IMG/VR virus record: IMGVR_UViG_3300002143_000079
Span: 16,336-80,335 of that record
Source: a virus
Strand: one strand, 5' to 3'
Length of the DNA stretch: 64,000 nucleotides
Shown in pieces: positions 59,660 through 64,000 of the stretch. Each line of letters begins with the position of its first letter. The stretch's first letter is position 1. A program made the translations under genes and the position numbers. The notes under the pieces were generated by a model. It ran no database searches, was not told where the DNA came from, and was given only the letters and a program-made list of their open reading frames with translations.

Positions 59660-59687
59660 TTGACAAAAGTATAAAAAATGATATTGT
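59660..59687 (+). promoter_or_regulatory. Promoter facing the gene-free divergence region
   Basis: TTGACA (59660-59665), 16-nt spacer, TATTGT (59682-59687) on the plus strand. No gene starts behind it for 270 nt, so it should drive a noncoding transcript from about 59694. Confidence 0.75.
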
Positions 59688-59693
59688 TTTAAT

Positions 59694-59925
59694 AACAGTC
59701 GATGAAACGACGAGGATAGGGGACCGGAGGCTGATCATATTCCTTTACCGTTAACGCAGATTTGTTATCAAATTCGTTGACTCCGAAGCATTTTATGATA
59801 TTCTCACTTCGTAAGTGAAAGACATAGCCGGTCAGACTAGCGATAAACCGCAAAGGATAGGGCACCAACGCCTGATCATATCACTTTAACGATAACGTAG
59901 AATGTTAAAATAATTTGTATTACCT
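59694..59925 (+). ncRNA. Candidate noncoding RNA with two repeated domains
   Basis: The region between two promoters contains no frame above 5 codons. Hairpin GTCG-ATGAAA-CGAC (59698-59711) starts it; CACTT-CGT-AAGTG lies in the middle. Two 48-nt repeats (59713-59760 and 59854-59901) share AGGATAGGG, CTGATCATAT, CTTTA and TAACG. It ends just before the promoter of the 59964 gene. An origin or protein-binding array is an alternative reading. Confidence 0.6.
59713..59901 (+). repeat. Two 48-nt imperfect direct repeats
   Basis: Copies at 59713-59760 and 59854-59901, 38 of 48 positions identical and no indels, 141 nt apart. Both lie in the gene-free divergence point between the minus- and plus-strand blocks. 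Confidence 0.85.
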
Positions 59926-59963
59926 ATTGACTTTTTATATAAATTTGGTAGTCTGTTCACACG

Positions 59964-60305
59964 ATGAAAGTAACTAAAAAACAAATTATCGATTTTGTGA
60001 AATCTCAACTCCGTAACAATGACGCGTGGGTGTTACGTGGCCTCACTCGCATTTACGAGTTTCAGACTGCGGACGAGCAAGCCGTTGGTCGCACTCACAA
60101 CCTTAATGGTGTGGGTTTCAGTGGTTGTGATGCGGAAATTCTTTCCTCATTCGCAGTTCAATATACCAAACGGGGAACACTCTCCCCCAAACAAATGGAC
60201 CTACTCCGCAAGAAAATGGTTCGTTACCACAAGCAAATTGCTTCCCTCATACCGGAGGATACGCTGTTGGCCTTGGTTGAAAAATCCTTGGTTGAAACGA
60301 AATAA
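59964..60305 (+). CDS. Conserved phage protein (113 aa), unknown function
   Basis: 113 residues. I recognise the pattern QTADEQ...HNGVGF.G.DAEILSSFA...GxLSPKQM, present here as QTADEQAVGRTHNLNGVGFSGCDAEILSSFA and GTLSPKQMDLLRKKM. It recurs in hypothetical proteins of many unrelated large phages. Early promoter TTGACT, 16 nt, TAGTCT, 9 nt, ATG. Confidence 0.85.
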   Translation: MKVTKKQIIDFVKSQLRNNDAWVLRGLTRIYEFQTADEQAVGRTHNLNGVGFSGCDAEILSSFAVQYTKRGTLSPKQMDLLRKKMVRYHKQIASLIPEDTLLALVEKSLVETK

Positions 60306-60366
60306 TTTCAATTTCTATAAAATAACCGTTGACTTTTTATTAAACCTAAAGTAGTATTTGATCAAT

Positions 60367-60915
60367 ATGGAAAACGTCATTGCTAAAGTTGCAAAACAAG
60401 TCGCAGGTATTCAGGGTTGCCAATTCGCATCTCTGGTTTACACCACTAAGAAAACGGGCGAAACTGCTCGTTACACCGTCAACCTCGGTTTTTCCTACAA
60501 TACCCTTGTGGAAAAGAGTGTGACGGAATTGGAGATTCTCATGGCTGAGAATGCTGAGGTTTGGGGTGAGTTGGAAAAGGCCGCGTCTGTCGAAGTGATG
60601 GACAGTCTGAAAAAGACCTTGGAAGCTCACAAGAACGGTCAGCAGAATGCTGATTACACCAAGAAAGACCAATACATTCCGGTGGCTAATGGTGTGAACA
60701 TTAACACCGTTGACAATACGGTGCAGTTGTTTGGTCTGTTGCACACCAAGGTTTCCATTACGCCGGGTGTTTTCAAGGCCGTCAAGTCGGCCCCTATGAC
60801 GATTGCTAAGAACAAGGTCCGTAAGCAGTTGAGCATTAGCAATTTCCGTGAGTTCGCGATGGACCTGTCGCAGTTGGAGACGGTGAAGGTGAACGGCACG
60901 ACGTTCGAGATCTAA
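60367..60915 (+). CDS. Conserved phage protein (182 aa), unknown function
   Basis: 182 residues from ATG 60367, 9 nt behind TAGTAT; a TTG three codons upstream lies in the promoter. Segments such as YTVNLGFSYNTLVEKSVTELE and YTKKDQYIPVANGVNINTVDNT look like a soluble alpha/beta protein. GC content is somewhat higher than average, especially in the last third. Confidence 0.82.
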   Translation: MENVIAKVAKQVAGIQGCQFASLVYTTKKTGETARYTVNLGFSYNTLVEKSVTELEILMAENAEVWGELEKAASVEVMDSLKKTLEAHKNGQQNADYTKKDQYIPVANGVNINTVDNTVQLFGLLHTKVSITPGVFKAVKSAPMTIAKNKVRKQLSISNFREFAMDLSQLETVKVNGTTFEI

Positions 60916-60929
60916 GTCGTTCTAATACG

Positions 60930-60961
60930 GGGAGAGTGCAGTTGGTTACGAGCACTCTCCC
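60930..60961 (+). terminator. Strong hairpin after the 182-aa gene
   Basis: GGGAGAGTGC/GCACTCTCCC, 10-bp perfect stem with a 12-nt loop, 15 nt after the stop. No T-run follows, so it could be a mRNA-end stabiliser rather than a terminator. Confidence 0.6.
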
Positions 60962-61039
60962 TAATACTTTGTGGGTGGGGGGTGGTACCTCCCAAATAGG
61001 CAGTTGACTTTTTATAAATTTCCTGTAATCTCTTTGTAT

Positions 61040-61741
61040 ATGAAAAATCCAATTTTGAACGTCGGTACGAATACCAAAACGGTGAAGGGTGATAAGCTAG
61101 GATACTCAACCGCGATAGCATATCTGGCTCCAAGTGATGAATCTGGTTACAATACTTGTCCAAATGCGTCGAAAGGTTGTCGCAAGGCGTGTCTCTTTAC
61201 CGCTGGTATGGGTAATTTCTCCAACGTCAAAAAGGCTCGAATTTATAAAACGGTGTCTTTCTTTGAAAATACCGATTTGTGGATGAAACGTCTGATTTTT
61301 GACATTAACAAGCTCGTCAAAGACAGTACCAAGGGGGGTACCACCCCGTGTATACGTATCAATGGAACCAGCGACATTGCTTGGGAAGATCAACTGGTGG
61401 ATGGTAAAAACGTCATGGATATGTTTCCTAATATCCAGTTTTATGATTATAGTAAATCAGAAAAACGAATGATGAAATTTCTAACCGGTGATTTTCCTAA
61501 AAACTATCATCTGACATTTTCTAAAAGTGAATCTAATGATGAATCTGTGATGCGAGTTTTGAAAGCTGGTGGTAATGTTGCTGTTGTATTCAAAAATTTA
61601 CCAGATACATACTTGGGTTATCCCGTCATTGATGGAGATGAAACGGATTTGCGATTTTTGGATTCGAGTAATGTTATTGTAGGACTGACTGCGAAAGGGA
61701 AAGCTAGAACGGATACGTCTGGATTTGTAGTTTCACCATAA
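61040..61741 (+). CDS. Conserved phage protein with Cys cluster (233 aa)
   Basis: 233 residues from ATG 61040, 8 nt behind TAATCT; the longer open frame (from 60971) runs through the promoter. The N-terminal pattern GTNTKTVKGDKLGYSTAIAYLAP..SGYNTCPNASKGCRKACLFTAGMG is one I recognise from hypothetical proteins of many phages. A RINGTSDIAWE motif follows. The four Cys may bind metal. Function unknown. Confidence 0.85.
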   Translation: MKNPILNVGTNTKTVKGDKLGYSTAIAYLAPSDESGYNTCPNASKGCRKACLFTAGMGNFSNVKKARIYKTVSFFENTDLWMKRLIFDINKLVKDSTKGGTTPCIRINGTSDIAWEDQLVDGKNVMDMFPNIQFYDYSKSEKRMMKFLTGDFPKNYHLTFSKSESNDESVMRVLKAGGNVAVVFKNLPDTYLGYPVIDGDETDLRFLDSSNVIVGLTAKGKARTDTSGFVVSP

Positions 61742-61772
61742 ATTATTCAATTATGGTAATGCAAAAAAAGTG

Positions 61773-62048
61773 ATGAAACGTAAAAAGTTCACACACTTCA
61801 CTAAAATAACGGCGATGGATTTGTATCATGTCGTCAAAAAACAAAAATGTCGATGTGCATTAACAGGTCAAAAATTAAAAGCCAATACTATCTCGGTGGA
61901 TCACATCGTGGCTTTATCTAATGGTGGTAAGAATGAAATTGATAATATCAGGCTTGTACATGTGGATATAAATCGGATGAAGTTAGCATATGATGATGCC
62001 ACGTTTTTAGAAAACTGTCGGTTAGTGGTCAACCATAAATCCACTTGA
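61773..62048 (+). CDS. HNH endonuclease
   Basis: 91 residues, essentially the HNH core alone: CRCALTGQKLKANTISVDHIVALSNGGKNEIDNIRLVHVDINRMKLAYD. Related to the HNH gene at 59194-59625. It follows the 233-residue gene by 31 nt and has no early promoter. Confidence 0.87.
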   Translation: MKRKKFTHFTKITAMDLYHVVKKQKCRCALTGQKLKANTISVDHIVALSNGGKNEIDNIRLVHVDINRMKLAYDDATFLENCRLVVNHKST

Positions 62049-62112
62049 GGGGTGGTACCCCCTTCCCGAAAGGGATTGACATTTTATCACAATCAAATAA
62101 CATAAGGTATAT

Positions 62113-62382
62113 ATGAAGATTCAAGCAGTAAATAAAGTTGGTGATTCTCGTACAGGTTCATTGTCAGGCCTTTCTGTCGAGGATATTGAAAAGGTGTTAG
62201 GCTTTCCCGCAAACTGTGAGGATGATCCCGACAAGGTGAAATACAGTTGGGGTTTCACCGTCGATGGCGTCCGTTGTGGCATTTGGGATTACAAAGGCGG
62301 TTATCAGTTTAACTCATTCAGCACCTTTGGACCAACGGAAATATTCATCAAACTTTTTGGTGAAAAAAACGTGGGTTATTGA
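62113..62382 (+). CDS. Small protein, unknown (89 aa)
   Basis: 89 residues with GLSVEDIEKVLGFPANCEDDPDKVKYSWGFTVDGVRCGIWDYKGG, a compact alpha/beta domain that I recall from other phage hypotheticals. Early promoter TTGACA, 16 nt, TAACAT, 9 nt, ATG. Confidence 0.8.
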   Translation: MKIQAVNKVGDSRTGSLSGLSVEDIEKVLGFPANCEDDPDKVKYSWGFTVDGVRCGIWDYKGGYQFNSFSTFGPTEIFIKLFGEKNVGY

Positions 62383-62425
62383 AAATTTTCGTTGACTTTT
62401 TATAAATCTGAAATATTCTCAATTT

Positions 62426-62688
62426 ATGAAGATTTTCGTGACTCTTTCGTTTCTGTTTATCGTTATCATTACTTGCCCGTTTTTGGATGGGTGCAGCAAG
62501 CCATGGGTAAGAATCATCCCGAACACATATCCGGGGTGGTTCTGGAAAAGAGTGTTAAATCCGTCTATTCCCGTGCTGGAAGAATTGAATATTTCTATGT
62601 AACCATCGTCGAAACAAATAGTTACGTGGTTAGTGAGGGTGTGTACAACCACACGTCTGTTGGTGAAAAGATTTACGTGGCTGAATAA
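62426..62688 (+). pseudogene. Lipoprotein-like gene with a one-base frameshift
   Basis: ATG 62426, 6 nt behind TATTCT, starts a signal sequence KIFVTLSFLFIVIITCPFLDGC, then runs to a stop 33 codons later. In the -1 frame a credible C-terminal domain continues (GVVLEKSVKSVYSRAGRIEYFYVTIVETNSYVV...). That frame's own upstream part is only the shadow of the signal peptide and starts in the promoter. One missing base between about 62480 and 62535 (for instance in the GGGG run) would join them into an envelope lipoprotein of about 87 residues. Confidence 0.65.
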
Positions 62689-62697
62689 AACAAAGAT

Positions 62698-62877
62698 ATG
62701 AAAATTGATACTGATGGATTGCTTGTGTGTTTAATACTCGGTCTTTTCTTCATAGGAACCTTCGTGGGTTTCCGAGCTGGAGAAGAGTCGGCCACCAAAA
62801 AGTTCAAGACAGAGTTGGTTGAACGAGGGGTGGCTGAATACAATTCAACCAATGGGGTGTGGCAGTACAAAAAGTAA
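62698..62877 (+). CDS. Small single-pass membrane protein (59 aa)
   Basis: ATG 62698 to TAA 62877. Helix at about 7-25 (LLVCLILGLFFIGTFVGF), then KKFKTELVERGVAEYNSTNGVWQYKK. The VERGxAEYNxxxGxWQ tail is a motif I know from many small phage membrane proteins; function unknown. It follows the lipoprotein gene by 9 nt. Confidence 0.8.
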   Translation: MKIDTDGLLVCLILGLFFIGTFVGFRAGEESATKKFKTELVERGVAEYNSTNGVWQYKK

Positions 62878-62951
62878 AACAGGGGAGGGGTACCCCCTCC
62901 TAGAAACGAAATAACCGTTGACTTTTTATAGAACAGATATACTCTTCATTT

Positions 62952-63152
62952 ATGCAAGTTAAAAAGATTACACCCGGATTCGTTATTCAGACGTTTGATA
63001 CCGAAACTGGCAAGTGGGTGTCTCAAGAGTTTATAGCAAGCGATGAGACTGTCTATGAAAATGCCGATAGTGAACAGTTTGATGAAGATGGTGGCGACTT
63101 GGAAGGTGCAGATGAATCCTATCTGCCATTTGATATGGTTCAACCTTCTTGA
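62952..63152 (+). CDS. Conserved small phage protein (66 aa)
   Basis: 66 residues: ITPGFVIQTFDTETGKWVSQEFIASDETVYENADSE, a recurring early-region protein of large phages, acidic towards the end. Early promoter TTGACT (62918-62923), 16 nt, TACTCT, 6 nt, ATG. Its TGA stop is part of the next TTGACA box. Confidence 0.83.
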   Translation: MQVKKITPGFVIQTFDTETGKWVSQEFIASDETVYENADSEQFDEDGGDLEGADESYLPFDMVQPS

Positions 63153-63186
63153 CAAACCTCGGTGGTTGAGTTAGTATTGGTGGTCT

Positions 63187-63435
63187 ATGGATTTATTAAA
63201 TAACAAACCACCACAAGCTGGCGTAACACTAGACTCAACCACCGAAGTATCTTGCGACGAATGTCATTCTACTACTTTCAGCGAAGCAGTAATGATGCGG
63301 AAAGTTTCCCGTATTGTTACTGGAGCAGCAAAAGATTCTTACGTTCCCATTCCCGTATTTATCTGCACCGCATGCGGATGTGTGAATGACGAATTCATTC
63401 CACTCGAATTGAGAAAACCAAAAATTACCGTTTAA
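63187..63435 (+). CDS. Conserved zinc-ribbon phage protein (82 aa)
   Basis: 82 residues with two Cys pairs: EVSCDECHSTTFSEAVMMRKVSRIVTG...PIPVFICTACGCVNDEFIP. The CxxC...CxxC arrangement and the MRKVSR / PIPVF core are familiar from large phages; function unknown. Promoter TTGACA (63149-63154), 17 nt, TAGTAT, 9 nt, ATG. Confidence 0.85.
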   Translation: MDLLNNKPPQAGVTLDSTTEVSCDECHSTTFSEAVMMRKVSRIVTGAAKDSYVPIPVFICTACGCVNDEFIPLELRKPKITV

Positions 63436-63473
63436 CCGTTGACATTTACCCAAACAACTGATACATTATAAAA

Positions 63474-63785
63474 ATGAAAATGACCTTGCAATGTAACCTC
63501 GCTGAAGCAGCGGAAATGATTCGTAAATCCTGTAGTGGTGTGACGGATGTAGTCATCGAAACCACCCCTACCACCCCTGGAATGAATTACGTCGAAGCCA
63601 TCTATCGTGTCACTCGACTGGAATTCCCCAATACCTACGCAAGTTCCCACAAGATTCCGGCAATCAAGCGTATGCGTGAGTTGGTTGGTGGATTGGGTCT
63701 GGCCGGAGCCAAAGCCGCAGTGGAACAGCCTGACCGGGCTATGATGTATTTCGTCACGAATGGTTGTCCAATGACGAACTACTGA
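63474..63785 (+). CDS. Protein with ribosomal L7/L12 C-terminal-like domain (103 aa)
   Basis: 103 residues. The segment KIPAIKRMRELVGGLGLAGAKAAVEQP closely resembles the L7/L12 C-terminal helix-turn (KIxVIKxVRExTGLGLKEAKxLVE), which contacts translation factors. Such mimics occur in some phages and might bind the translation machinery or another partner. Early promoter TTGACA, 17 nt, TACATT, 6 nt, ATG. A hairpin terminator follows. Confidence 0.82.
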   Translation: MKMTLQCNLAEAAEMIRKSCSGVTDVVIETTPTTPGMNYVEAIYRVTRLEFPNTYASSHKIPAIKRMRELVGGLGLAGAKAAVEQPDRAMMYFVTNGCPMTNY

Positions 63786-63788
63786 GAG

Positions 63789-63829
63789 ATAGGGAGACGA
63801 AAGAATTTTTATCTTTTCGTCTTCCTATT
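63789..63829 (+). terminator. Intrinsic terminator
   Basis: AGGGAGACGAAAGA...TCTTTTCGTCTTCCT pairs over about 15 bp, with an AT-rich loop, just after the L7/L12-like gene. Confidence 0.75.
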
Positions 63830-63845
63830 AGATACTTATCTCTGT

Positions 63846-64000
63846 ATGAGAAAATACAGAGACTATACCAATGACGATGTAATTCAAGCAGCAAAAGCCG
63901 TATCCTCCCTTGCTGGATTATTAAGGAAATTAAACCTTGTTCAAGCTGGGGGGAATTATGCGAATATGAAGAGGCTCTTACAGAACCTCAATGTCGATAC
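63846..64000 (+). CDS. HNH endonuclease, N-terminal part (runs off the window)
   Basis: 52 residues before the edge. DDVIQAAKAVSSLAGLLRKLNLVQAGGNYANMKRLLQNLNVDT is the usual N-terminal helix-turn-helix of phage HNH homing endonucleases, which continue with SHFxGxxW...; that part is outside the window. No early promoter precedes it. Confidence 0.8.
   Translation, partial: MRKYRDYTNDDVIQAAKAVSSLAGLLRKLNLVQAGGNYANMKRLLQNLNVD

Larger units (their letters stand above)
59927..63444 (+). promoter_or_regulatory. Early promoter family, plus strand
   Basis: Same design as on the minus strand. The -35 boxes are at 59927, 60329, 61004, 62076, 62392, 62918, 63149 and 63439, with -10 boxes TAGTCT, TAGTAT, TAATCT, TAACAT, TATTCT, TACTCT, TAGTAT and TACATT after 16-17 nt. 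The ATG follows after 6-9 nt. The box at 63149 contains the TGA stop of the upstream gene. Confidence 0.9.

Noticed and set aside
31226-63846. tRNA genes
   Set aside because: I looked for T-arm and acceptor patterns in the gene-free stretches and found only the tRNA-like part of the tmRNA.

Overview
The window looks like part of a large, AT-rich tailed-phage genome with a T4-like (contractile-tail myovirus) body plan. The support is a gp6-like baseplate wedge protein, a gp25-like wedge protein, a spike-like baseplate protein, a gp55-like late sigma factor, PhoH, a primase with zinc finger and TOPRIM, a RuvC-type resolvase and a fused SbcD/SbcC (gp47/gp46) nuclease. A beta-barrel outer-membrane protein and several lipoprotein signals point to a Gram-negative host. 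The host phylum cannot be fixed from this sequence.

Layout. (1) Positions 1-35.85 kb, minus strand: virion, recombination and late-regulation genes. Many transcription units start just behind a TATTTAT motif. This block holds a phage tmRNA (31721-32104) and an outer-membrane-protein 'moron' with its own promoter, Shine-Dalgarno and terminators. (2) 35.88-36.26 kb: a gene-free boundary with interleaved direct repeats and GC-rich hairpins. (3) 36.26-59.63 kb, minus strand: about 55 small genes, most with a private promoter of the form TTGAC(T/A)TTTTATAAA-N-TA(G/A)TCT lying only 6-9 nt before the ATG, which predicts leaderless mRNAs. At least 12 of these genes encode fewer than 60 residues. The block also holds a type II hammerhead ribozyme (42124-42178), two copies of a structured RNA with compensatory base changes (39928-40062 and 44181-44315), an RNA ligase, a SprT-like protease, a lone TnpB element and several homing endonucleases. 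(4) 59.64-59.93 kb: a gene-free divergence point with a promoter, two 48-nt repeats and hairpins, probably a noncoding RNA. (5) 59.96-64 kb: small plus-strand genes of the same promoter type, ending in a truncated HNH endonuclease gene.

How it fits together. The right half behaves like an early, host-takeover region of individually promoted small proteins. The left half is the late programme, plausibly read by the gp55-like sigma factor. RNA biology is unusually prominent: tmRNA, hammerhead ribozyme, a duplicated RNA motif, structured leaders and an RNA ligase. Up to six genes look frameshifted by one base, mostly in homopolymers. Either real decay or slippage, or residual assembly errors, could explain this.
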